DNA from: Anaeramoeba flamelloides
Lineage: Eukaryota; Metamonada; Anaeramoebidae
NCBI GenBank assembly: GCA_027625915.1
Contig: JANTQA010000042.1
Coordinates: 5,158,001-5,222,000, forward strand
Length of the DNA stretch: 64,000 bases
Direction of reading: 5' to 3'
Of this stretch, positions 23,543-36,100 are shown in pieces. Positions within the stretch are counted from its first letter, which is position 1, and every line of letters begins with the position of its first letter. The notes beneath the pieces are model-generated. The model was given only the letters and a program-made list of their open reading frames with translations. It searched no databases and was not told where the DNA came from. The position numbers and the translations under genes were made by a program.

Positions 23543-23680
23543 GTTTTTCTTTTGATTTCATTGTTTGAATTACGTAATTTGTTTCGTCTCGATCAAAATT
23601 TTTTTGAACAATTGATATTATGTGAAAGCCGAGTCGTTCCAAATAGAAGAACTCAAATAAAATTAGTTTGTAGTATCTAA
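23543..23680 (+). pseudogene. Transposase-like coding relic
   Basis: An open stretch of 45 codons without ATG reads FELRNLFRLDQNFFEQLI followed by VVPNRRTQIKLVCSI. The pattern (aromatic, LFR, FFEQL, then an RT-x-I-x-L segment) is reminiscent of the N-terminal part of PIF/Harbinger-type transposases, but no catalytic residues are present. Codon use is protein-like against non-coding flanks. It could equally be an orphan exon of an unseen gene. Confidence 0.3.
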
Positions 23681-23751
23681 CCTTTGATCGATCAATAATC
23701 CCTAATAGAATTTCAACACATTTACTAATGGATTTTTTTGTTTTGCTCTCT

Positions 23752-23942
23752 CCAAAATTTTTAACACACCTATATTTTATTTGTATTGATAATTATTTAT
23801 TTATTGTTTTGTGAGAATTGTAATTTATAAAAAAGTGTTAAAATTTTAATTAGTGAATGGTTCTAATTTGGTAAATCTTCTTGAATTGATTAAATAAGTT
23901 TTTTTTTTCACAAATGGAATTTTGGTGTGTTAAAAAATTTTG
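23752..23942. mobile_element. ~190-bp MITE with AACACACC terminal repeats
   Basis: CAAAATTTTTAACACACC at the left is matched by GGTGTGTTAAAAAATTTTG at the right. The interior is AT-rich and non-coding. No target duplication could be fixed. Confidence 0.5.
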
Positions 23943-24153
23943 AATTGGGGTTTATATATAATACTTAATCCTTTTGCATGAAACACTGACAAAGGAAAAA
24001 TAGTATTTGTATTGAGGAGCATTTGGATATCAATAATTCCTTCTTCAAAAGATTTCTTAAAGGTAAATTAAAAGCTTGTCTTTAATTAATTTAAAAATGA
24101 AATAAGAATTTAATTTAAAAATTGCTTTTTTTATATTTGTTTTATTTGCTCAA

Positions 24154-27100
24154 TTATTTATATAATTTATTTTTTAAATATTTACTTTTTAAATATTGAC
24201 TTTTTAATATGTGAATATATTTTGGCAAAAAATTGTACAAGAATATTAATCCTAATATTGGATATAGAAGGATGAAAAAATACGTTGATTTTAAAAAAGC
24301 AAATAAAGTATTTGTATTATAAATTGAAAATGTTGTTGAAATTGAATTCGTTAAAGGTATCCCAAAAAAGATTATACATAAAACTTTTCCAGCAAGTTCA
24401 AGTTCAAATGGTAATTCTTGATCTTTTTTAACAAAAATCGATCGAATTTTTTTTCTGCAATATGTATCAAAAAAATTAATAAGAATGGAATAAGCAGCAC
24501 TAAAATAATAACACCATCTTTGGCCATGCCAAATACATGTCATTAAAGCAACAGAAACAGTGGCTAAAAATTTTCTTTTCGGGTTTTTGTTACGGAAGAT
24601 ACGATAATACACATTATATTTTAACCAGTGATGCATTAAACGGTTCCAGTAAGTCATATTTTCTCTAGTACATGTTGAAAATTCAGTTTCACGTAGATGA
24701 ACACAATTAAATCGATCCCTATATATTTTTGTTGTGTGAATTTTTTTTTAAAAATTTCCAAATTATAAAAAAAAAAAATAATAAAAGTAATTTTAAAAAA
24801 ATGTTGTGTTTAAAGATTCAAGATAATAGATGATTTGACGATATCTTTTTCAATTCATGATAAAGTTTCAAAAATAGCTATTATCTCTATAAAATCGTAA
24901 TAAAGTTTAAAAAAATGCGATAATCAAAAAATCGCCATTATACATAAAAACGTGATATTCTAGAAAATATCTATAATTTTCAAAAAATCGTGATTTAAAT
25001 GCCAAAATATTGTGATAAAAAAATTAATCACTATACAATAGTTGATGAATTTTAGGACCAAGTTAACAATATTTCTAAAAAGAAAAATTTTTTTGATCAA
25101 AAAACAGATTTTGTAAAAAAACAATTAATTTTTTAAAAAACAACAAAAAAGAAATAAATTAAATCAATGATCATAAAAAACATTAAAATGGAAAATGAAT
25201 GTCAAGCTCACACTAAACCAATTAAGAAAAAAAAAATTAGGAAGTTCTAAACACTAAGCATTTATGCAAAGGTAACAAATGCCCAGGAAAAATATTCGAA
25301 AGAGAAGAAGTTGAAGAGCAAATAAAGTAGATAAAACATAAATCTGACAAATAATTTGACAAAATTTATCTCTACAAAAAAGATCTGATAAAAAGAGATC
25401 CAAAATAAACCATTTTCCAGTTAAATGTGCCCAGTTATGGTAAGTGAATTAAATGTGCTTAAAGATTTTGAATAGATTTTAGAAGAGAAAATTTATTTTG
25501 GAAATTTCAAAAGGATCTATTAAATATTCCCCAAAATACCCGAAAATCAAAAATACTCATAATTTTTTTAACTACTAAAAACACTTTTTGAATAACTTCT
25601 AAGAAATCCTAGTGTCAGTATACTCACTTTAATGTTAAAATTGTAATTTTTTTGAAGAATATATTTTTTTTGAAAAATACAAAATTTGAAAAATTGCAAA
25701 TTTTGGGGAATAGTAATCAAACCATTTTGTGTAAAAGGAATTGGTATCTTAGATATCTACAACATTTTTTATCATTGCTAAATGGCAGTAACGAATGATG
25801 GAAAATGCCTTTGTAAAGAAAATTTCTAATTATGGACCATTACCCATAATTTTGTAATCATGTTTGTAATCCAAAAATAACCATTTAATATCTAATTGTT
25901 AAAATACACACCCATATCCTACTCAAGGTGACCCAAGCAAAACCTTATTTTAACTTCCCATTCCTTAAAAGAAATTGGTTTAACCAAAACATACAAACAC
26001 ACAATACCCTCACATACACATATATAAATACCAAACGTATCCTAGCATACCACATACACTTTTCCTAACAAGTACTAACATACTCAAAAGGTACCAAAAA
26101 AAAATCTTTCCAGAGGAATTTAAGGAAGATAATTCAAAAAAAAATATTTTCTTTTTAAAGGAAAATTGTTATTTTACCATAAACATTTATCTCTTAATAC
26201 TAAAGTTTTTTAAAATTTCTTCAAAAGATGTTTTTTAGTGGTTAAAAAATTTATGAGTATTTTCAATTTTCGGGTATTTTCGAGAATATTTCAAACACAC
26301 AATTTTTGGAGATAAAATTGAAAAATTATTATTTATGAATCAATAATATTTCAATGTTAACACTAGTTCAGTATTTTAAAATTTTTTCAGAGACAAAAAA
26401 AATAAAATTATTACTAAAAAGTTCAGAATATTATAAGGAAAAAATTAAACACCATTTCAAAATTGAAATCATTTTTTCACATTTTGTTTTTTTTTTTCAT
26501 TTTTTTTTTTAACACTAAAAATGCTTTTTCTATTTTTTTTTTTTATGCAAGATCTCGTCACCAGTAAAAAAGTGTTATTCTAAAGTTACTGATTAAGTGA
26601 AAATGATTGTTGAGAAATGATATTGATTTCTATTGGAATTTTATTTTGATCTTCAATTGAAGATCAAAATGAACATTGTTGTTTTTTTTAATCTGGCAAC
26701 GAAGAATTTTTTTTTTTTCAATTTTTAAGAAAATCTATTGATTTATTAGTTTTACTTTATATATGGATTTCAACTATTCTCATGATATGTATTATTCTAA
26801 TTATTTTTTATTTGTTATTCAAAGTTCAATTATATAAAAATAATTGATATTTTTTAAAAAATGCTGGGCACCACTTTGACAGAAACAAAGTTTATATCAA
26901 GAAAATTACTCAAAATTTACAGAAAAATTACAAAGAGTCTTTTAAAATTGGATCAAAAATCCTAACAAGAACAATTAAAAATTTATTTAAGATAGAGATT
27001 TACTTTTCATTCACAAAAAGGGAGATGAAGGAGTAACAACTAATTTATAGACCAATCTCAATAAACAGCGCCCAGGGTGAGAATTTCCTGAAACTTGATT

Positions 27101-30100
27101 AGAAAAATAAAAAGCAATCATTGAAATATAAAAAACCCGCTCAATTTGGATTCAGAAAAAAATTTTTGATAGAAGAATTGCAGAAAAAAACTTTATGTAT
27201 AAATTCAGCAAAGAAAAAAAAAGAATCACAAATCTGTCAACACATTGCCAGTTACAATTGATTTGAGAAATTGTTTTGCCCTAGTACCACATATACAGAT
27301 AGTCAACACAGCCCCAAAATTCATTAAAGATCCCCGAATCAGGTAATTTCTAAAGTAATATTATGGTGGGGATAGAATAGGAGTATATCAGGGATGCCCT
27401 TTATCCTTTAATAATCTTTACATACATAAATCATTATATATTGCAAAAAAAATAAAACCACACCACATGTACCCATCAATGTAAGTTTGAGGCCTAATCT
27501 TAATCATGAAAGGGGAACCAGAACAAAAAACAAAAAAAAAACTCAAAGCAAACATCTCCACAATTATCACTAATTATGACCCCAAGGTAAATGGCGATAA
27601 AACAGAAAAATCAACAAAATTAAAAAAGATCAAATAATAATAATATTGCACAATAAGAAAAAACATATCAAAAAATATCAAAAAAAAGCAAAAAAAAACT
27701 GTTTTCAGAGATATTTATAAACTCTTTTTCAAACAAAAGAGCACATCTCTCAAATCATCAATACTATTGAATTTGATTGTTCATAAGATAATTACTTTTT
27801 GCTGATTTTCATTTTAATTATTCATTTTTTCATATTTTTATTTATGGATATTGAAAGATATTGAACAGTTGGAAAATGAAAAAAACAAGATAAGAAGAAA
27901 CCAATTTGGAAATAATCTGCCAGTATAAAACTGGAAATAGTTTAAGTTTGATTTCGAATAAGATAGATATAGTAGTTAAGAAATATCATTATTAGGTTGA
28001 TGCATGGAACAAAGAAAAGAGAAAATAACGAAAAAAAAACAAACAATTCCACCAAAATACCCAGTTTAATTACGGCTTTATATTGAAAATGAGACTTTAA
28101 AGAACAAAAGTTGGACGTTACAAGAGTTATTGATTAAATGTAAAGGAAAATTTTCTCAATTAACCTTGTTCAAAGTTTTTTATTGTTTTTATAATTTTTT
28201 TTCTTTACAATTTACAAAATGAGATTTCTCATTTCAAATAAAAGTTGCATCACCAATTTTTAAAATACTAAATTTTAATTTTTATTGTTTTGTTTTAATG
28301 ACTTTTAAATCTTCAGTTGAGTGTTTTTTTATGTTTTTAAAGAATTTATTATATTTTAGAATGATACCAAATTTATTTGATTCAATTATGAATAATTCTT
28401 GAAATTTTGTGTTCCCTTTTATTTGAAAAAGAGTTTATTTTCTAAACTTTTTTCTTATCTATTCTTTAAATTTTTTTATTCTTCACTTTTTTAAAATCTT
28501 TATTTTTTTTATCAGTTTCATTTTTTATTTATTCTTTTGTACAGCCTCTTTCTCTAGATTCTCAATTTTATTTTAGAAAAAATAATATAAAGTTTATAAC
28601 ACTTCTAATTACTGTGTTTATCCACTCTTTGGATTAGAAGTTGTGAATTTGGTAACTTCAAAATTCTCTCATTAATAGATTAAGTGTTTCTTATTACACT
28701 TAACAATAAATCTAAAAAAACCCTATTTTTTAGAGACATCGTGTTTACGCTTGTACTGTCAAAAGTTTTTACCAAAAAAAAAAAAATAAAAATAGAAATT
28801 TTAAAGAAGTAAAAAGCAAAGTTATTTGAAACTTCTGTTTTGTTAGAAAAATTATCATTTACCATCTTTTTGATCCATCGTAATTATATCCGTTAAATCC
28901 AAACCCAGCAATAATGTTATGCCCTTCTGAGAATTTAAACGCACCATAATATCGTCTACGGTAAGTAAACCCAAGAATATAGAGTACCCAGAATCTATAA
29001 AATATTGATCTGCTGTCTAATAAATATCCCGAATAGAGATCGAAATTGTATATACTACTAAACTTAAGAAATGCTACTAAATAAAACAAAGATTGTAATA
29101 AACACCACAACCCTTCAATAATTCCATCCTAAAAGAGAAAAAGAATATTTTTTTTTTTTTTTTATTTTTTTTTTTTGCAATATAATTATTAAATAATAAT
29201 ATTTAAATAAAAGTTTGTAAAAGATTTTTCTTGAAGTAATTCGGCTTTATAAGTAATTTTTAAATTATTTGACAAAGTTATTGATTTGTTATAGAATTTT
29301 TTCGATTAAAAAGGTGTTATTTTTGGATAGTTTAAATTTTTGGATAAAATTTAGAATTTGGAATTTATAATTTTTTGGCAAACAAGAGGAATTAAAAACT
29401 AACCCCTATAAATAATAAATATATTAAATTTTTACAAATTATATTTTATTTTTAATAACAGTTCTGGAAAGTTCAAACAAATCTATATTTATTTTTATAA
29501 CTGCGTTAAATAAATTTATTTTTTCATTTTTCCAATTATTTCTTAAAAATTAAATATTAAAAAATAAAACAAATGATTAAATTATTTTCCAGTTAAAGGG
29601 ACCCAGTTGTTATGAGTGAATTGCAGGTGCTTTAAAGAATTTGAATGAATATTAAGAATAAAAATTTATTTTGGAAATTGCAAAATTGAGATCATTTTTT
29701 CTCATTTTGTTTTTTTTTTGATTTTTTTCAACACCAAATTCATTTTTAAATTTTTTTTTTTTATTGCAAGATCTCAAGTCAATTGGTAAGAATGTGTTAT
29801 TTTAAGGTTACTGAAATAGTGAAAATGATTTAGAGAAATGATATTGATTTCTATTAGAATTTTATTTGGATCTTCAATCGAAGATCAAAATAAACATTGT
29901 TGTTTTTCTCAAAAGATCCCTAAGAATTTGAATTTTTCTATTTTTTAGAAAATCTATTCAAGTGTTAGTTTTACTTTATAAAGGATACCAACAATTCTCC
30001 AAGGTGTATTCTTCTGCTTATTTTTTTTTTTGTACTTAATATGTCATTTATAAAAAAATAATTGGTATTTCAAAAAAATCTTGGGACCATTTAACTGAAA

Positions 30101-33100
30101 AAAAGTTGATTTATTTATCTTATCTGTAACATTTAATCCAATTACTTCTTCTTTACTTGGTTTTATTTTAAATTCTTCATGAAAAAACTTGAGTTTTTTA
30201 ATAATTTTTTGAGGAATAAATTACCTTTTATTTCTAAAGAATTCCCAAAATGAATTTAAAAATCCTATTGTAATTGAATTCATCTTATTCTAGTTTTGGT
30301 TCAAGAAAATAGGATATTTATTGAACCTTTTATCTTCAGAAATAAATATTTATTGGATGTATTCGTTTGATATGATCATTATTTATTTCTCATGTATTTG
30401 TAAAAAGTATCATAATTTGGAATCTTACTAGAAATTTTTCTCAAGATTTTCTTTTTCTTTGAGTTGAATATTTTGTAACTGTTTTTTTTTTTTTTTTGAT
30501 TTCAAACCCCCTTTATTTTATTGTTTGTTATAGTATTCTTTGTTTTGGCTTTGTTTGATAAAAATATTTGACAAAATTGAATTTTTAAAACATATTTGCA
30601 AAAATTTTTTTGTAAAATAATAATAAAAAGTAAGGGGGTGAGAAATTCGAGGTTATAAATTGTTTGGGTTCATCCAAATTAAGAAGATAAAGATAAAAAA
30701 TCTTCGAAAATAGACTTTGGTTAGAAAATTTTTTTTTTCATGCTTGATTTCAACAAATTTATCTGGAAAGGTGATCTTTCGCGTTTTGTCTTCAAAAAGA
30801 AAAGAATTATTTCAAATAAACTCCTTCGATGGTATATTTTTTTGGTTTATTCTAGGATTAATTTCAAACATCGCCATAAAAACACTTTTCTAGATCGAAA
30901 ATAGAATTTAATAAAACCAAAAATTTAATGTTCATAAAAATCGAAAAATTAAACATTCTATTCTGGTTTACGTTGGTTTCGTTTTCTTTTTGTAAAAAGA
31001 GCAGTGAACAGTGTCTTGGTTTCAAAGTTCCCATATCCCCGTTGCATTTTAAAAAATCTTTTTTCAATAAGGTTGTCGCAATTAACATTTTTAAAAATTT
31101 TAAAATGTAATTACTTTTTTAAATAAAAAAATAACATTTTAAAAAAAACAAAAAAAAAAAAAAAAAACCTTGTTTGTTAGTGATTCACCCTCAACTGGAA
31201 CTTCGCCATCGAACATTTTTTTTGTAATAAAATCTTTATAAGGCTTAAAATAAATAATTGGGCACATTGAAATTGCTCAAAAATACTAAACATATGAAAA
31301 ATGTTCTGTTAAAGAAGGCAATTCTCGAATTAATAATTCACTTTCATGAGATAATAAATCATTTTTATTTTTTTTTACCATCATCCAAATTCCACCCAAG
31401 ACTAATAAGTTTTAAGACTTCAAACATTAATGGTCCACTCATATTTAAAACATGGAGGTAACAATATTGTTTAATAATTTTTAAATGGCTTTAATTTTGT
31501 TGTTTATGAAAAGAAAAAAATTTAAAAAAAAAAAAGTAGGAGATAAAATATAAATTTAGAAATGTTTTTCATATGAAATAACTGAAAATAATTCTCAAAA
31601 AAAAAATTAAATTCAACTTGACTAATAAAGAAGAATGTATAGATAACAAAATTATTCCCCAAAACCCATTTTTTTCATTTTTTTTCTTTGTTTTTTTTTT
31701 TTTTTGGAAAGTTTTTGATAAATATAATTATTGTAAACTCTTTTTTCAAACAAAGGGGTACACCTCTCAAATCTACAATATTATTTAATTCGATTGTGAA
31801 TAAGATAATTACTTATTGGTGATTTTCATTTTAATTATTCATTTTTTTATATTTTTAATTTTTTTATTTATGGATATTGAACAGTTGGAAAATGAAAAAA
31901 ACAAGATAAGAAGAAATCAATTTGGATTTAATCTACCAGTGTATAAAAATGAAAACAGTTTAAGTTTGATTTAAAATGAGCTAGATACAGTAATTAAAAA
32001 ATACCATTATTGGATTGATTTATGGAAAAAGAAAAAAGAAAATATTGAAAAAAACAATTTCAACAAAATACCCAGATTAATTGCAGCTTTATATTGAAAA
32101 TGGGAATTTAAAGAACAAAAGTTTGATGTGTAAAGAGTTATCAATAAAATTGTAAAGAACTGTTTCTCAATTCACCTTACTCAACTATTTTTATTGATTT
32201 TATAATTTTTTTTTCCCCAACAATTTACAAAACGAGATTTCTCATTTCAAATGAAAGGGCACATCAATTTTTAAAATATTGAATTTTAATTTTTATTGTT
32301 TTGTTTTAATGGGTTTTAAAGATTCAGCTGAGTGTTTTTTTTTATATTTTAAAGTGTTTTTTGGATTTTAGAATGATACTAAAACTAAATTGATTCAATT
32401 ATGGATAATCTTAAAAATTTTCATTTCCCTTTTATTTGAAAAAGAGTTTACTTATAAGACAAATCATTGATATATTTTGTTAAACTTGATATTGTTATAT
32501 TCAAATAAAATAATAAATGGTTTTTTTTTTTGTTCGCTTTGAAAATAAATAAACGAAAATTCAAGACATTTTGAACATCTTTCATGAGTCCAGTGCTGAT
32601 TCGAGATGTTTTATTTCTTTCTTTTCTTTTCTTTTCTTATTTTTCTGGATGATTTTTTTTAATTTAAAACATGACTGGAATAGAAAATAACATAGAAATT
32701 TTTTCAGTTGAAAATTTAAACACCATTAAATTGCGATTTGAAAATTAAAAGGGATTTCTTTCCTGGTATTCCAATTTTAAATTAGAAAATTTTTTCACAG
32801 GACATTAAATGTGTTTATTTCTAATCAGTTCCCAAGATAAAAATTTATAATTTCGTCCTCTCATTTCTTTTTTGCTTATATTTCAATGATAAATGATGAA
32901 CAATTCTCAGTTCACCTTTCTTTTTTTTTTTTTTTAGAAAATTTTATTTTAAGGTAGTAGGTACCATAAAGTCAAAACTTTCACTTTTTAATATTTTTAA
33001 AGAAGATTAGAAAACAACATTTTTTACTTTGGTGGTGGTTTTGTTTGCTTTTTAGTATTTAAAGTACTTGTTGAGAAACAATTTATTAATTTTAATTTCA

Positions 33101-36100
33101 CAAGTAAAATTAAATGCCACAATAAAATGTTAAGTTGATTTTTTGAATCTATTTTGGGGTATGTTAAATGGTTTAAATTTTATTCTTATCTTAAAATTCT
33201 ATTGTGGTATTTTTATTTTATTTTGGATTAAAAATCTAATAAATTCTTTTGAAACAAAGCACTTTAAATACTCAAAATCAAACAAAACCACAACAAAATA
33301 AACAAGAATATTTTCAGATCCAATTTTAAATAAAAAAAAAAGTGAAATTGTTCACTTCTGGTACAAGACCCTTATTTTAATTGAACTTAACTCTAAAATT
33401 TAAAAGGATGAATATGGACTTTTATCAATAAAAAAAAAAAAAACACGAAATGATAAACAATCTTAAGATCGTTCATATTATATTTAACCCTTTTTGTGAA
33501 CTATTTTAAATTTAAACTGCTGTTTTTTAAAAATGATTCTGTCAAGTGATTTTTTTAACTAAAGAGAATTAAAAATAAAGAATATACTTAATGATTTCTA
33601 TTATTCTGGGTATTTGTATTTTTATGTAAATTTAATATAATAATAATTTGGAATTCAAGGGTTATTCCAAAAATATAAATTATTGTCGATGTAAATGTTC
33701 AATCAACCCACCAACCAGGTATCAAACCACAAGAAAAATATCTTTTGAAATGATAATTGGTTTTATTTCTTTCTTTTTTTGATTTATTTTTCAAAATTGA
33801 TTGTTATTTTGAAGATCTTTGTACGATCAAATTATTATTTTTGTAAATCTAAACAATGCTAAAATTACTTGAAAAGTTGCAAAGTTTGAAATTCGAATTA
33901 ATTATTAACACTAATATGAAGACCAATATCATGATTTGCAATTTAGTCTTATAAAATAGAATCCCAAAATTCCAAATAATTACACATTTTAGTAAAACTG
34001 GTTCGGAATTGAAAAAAAAATACTAAATTAATCTTGTACGTAGAAATGAATAATTATTATGAATACAAATGATTTTTTAAAATGTACAAAATAATGAATT
34101 TTAAAGATTGGAAAGGTAATAAAAATAGTTTTTTTTTTGTTTTTATTGTTCTGATATTTTTTTGCTAAATTGATTTGTTGAAGTTGAGTAAATATTGTAA
34201 AAAAAAGTTTCAATAAATCCTAGTTTAATACTTATAAAATAAGGATATATTTATATTTATAAAATTCAAAAGAATTATCTCGAAAATATTATGCAATTTT
34301 GTTAGATAAAAAAAAAATGTGGTATATTATTATTTTATTAAAAAAAAGTTAATAAAACATTTCAAGTAAGGTAAAAAAAAAAAAAAGAATTTAATTAATT
34401 AACATAAAATTGTGTAATAATATTAAAGGAATATTATCAAATAAAATGAATTGCCTTTTAAAAGCTTGACACTATTAAATAAAAATTTATATTAGAAATA
34501 TCAATCTAACCTGAAATTCTCTTTTCTAAAATAGAATTTTGAAAAAAAATAAAATTATTATTATTATTATTTTTTGAGATCTCTAAAATATTTAGGTTTG
34601 GGAAATATTTGCCGATCTGGTTATAACCAAATAATTACTAACTATTATATAAATATAATAATCTGAAAATACAAAGTGTTAGGGTTAAGTCTTATATCTC
34701 TAAAAATCATTACATAAAAAAATTTAATAAATTTCTCAAAATTTAATTTTTTTATAATTATTTTCTCTGAAATTTTAATAGTTGAAATTAGCAAAATTAA
34801 AGTTTTTGATTTTTTTTTTTTTTTTAAATTTTTTTGGTAAATCTAGAACTTAAGACCACCAATATAATTTTTGATAAACTATCACATATTTCAATTCCAG
34901 TGGTTGTTATGGTGTTGCTACTCCCTTAAGTCACAAATTAAAATTCGTTATATTTTTTTATTTGTTTGGTCTCTTTTTTATGCAATGTATTAGTATTTTT
35001 TGGTTTGAACTGACAATCCTAAATAAGGGAAAAGTTAAAAAAAAAAATAGTTCATGTGTATATTTGAATAATAAAAGAGAGTAAATTTTTTCTTAATTTG
35101 TTTCTTTTATTTTCTAACCAAAAATTTCAAAATAAAACAAATTGAAATTAGGCTATTTTCTCCATTTTCTTTTTATTCTTGGAATTTTCATTTTTTTTGT
35201 TAGTGCTTACATCCTTTGGATATTTTAGACGATTTTAAATGAAAGGAATAATGAAAAATAGAAAAAAAGTTAATGAATACAAAATTTATCTTTGATTAAA
35301 ATTCCAAACCTCAGGATTCAAAGAAAGTTAAAGTTTTTAAATTATACCATTATTTTCTGAGATATAAATGAAAATTTTTCTTTTCAAATTCTCAAATATT
35401 TTTCGGATTAATAGGAGAAAAATCCAAAGATCTTTACAAAGCTCTTAGAAATGAAATTTCTCGAGAAATCTTAATTTATATTTTTTACTTATTGAGCTTT
35501 GAGACAAATTTTGATGTGGTATTTCCGATTTTAACAGTAAAAGCCAAATACAACAAAAATTTCTTCTTTTTTATTTTTTTGAACTTAGAACAGTTCTTGT
35601 AGGTACTGAAATTTTCCACCTTAAAAAATGAGAAAGAATTTATTTTTTCCTATTTAATTAAATTCTTTTTCAATTACAACAGATCGAAAAAAAAGTAAAA
35701 AAAATTTTGATCCTTTTTCATATGTTTTTGTCTTTTTTGTTTCATTTTTTTTACGAAATTTAAAGGGTTGTTTGTGTAATTATTTGTCTTGTTTTTTTAA
35801 CCAAAAAATTCGACCAAATGAAAAAGTTTTGTTCTTGTTTCATTTATTCAGCACAAAACAGAAAATTTTTTCTTTTCATTTTGTTCCTGTATTTAATACC
35901 TTTTAAAAAACTTGTTTTTCTTTGTTTCATTTTGTTTTGTTTCTTCTTCAAATTTTCATTTACTCGTTTTTTGTTTAGTTTTGTTGTGTTTCAATAAAGA
36001 AAAATGTTAGCTACGTACTATATCGTGAGGTACATCATACAAAAAGCAAATACTATTTGTGGAGTAAAATGTGGTCGACTTTCAAAATAATGTAAACAAT

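Larger units (their letters stand above)
25415..28440 (+). repeat. Long direct repeat, copy A (partner 29575-32455)
   Basis: Starts AACCATTTTCCAGTTAAA and ends near GAAAAAGAGTTTA. Collinear blocks are shared with copy B: 25415-25504, 26463-26885 (AAATGATATTGATTTCTATT, GATCTTCAATTGAAGATC) and 27715-28440 (AACAGTTGGAAAATGAAAAA, AACAAGATAAGAAGAAA). Copy A is interrupted by a foldback element (25513-26453) and carries LINE-like sequence (26990-27640). The 27880-28170 block reads, with frame breaks, QFGNNLPV then LRLYIENETLKNKSWTLQEL, resembling a Tc1/IS630-type transposase relic. It lies in MBOAT intron 3. Confidence 0.75.

Noticed and set aside
30864-31110. Short frames on both strands near 31 kb
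   Set aside because: They lie in copy 2 of repeat A, and equivalent frames are not kept in the other copies.
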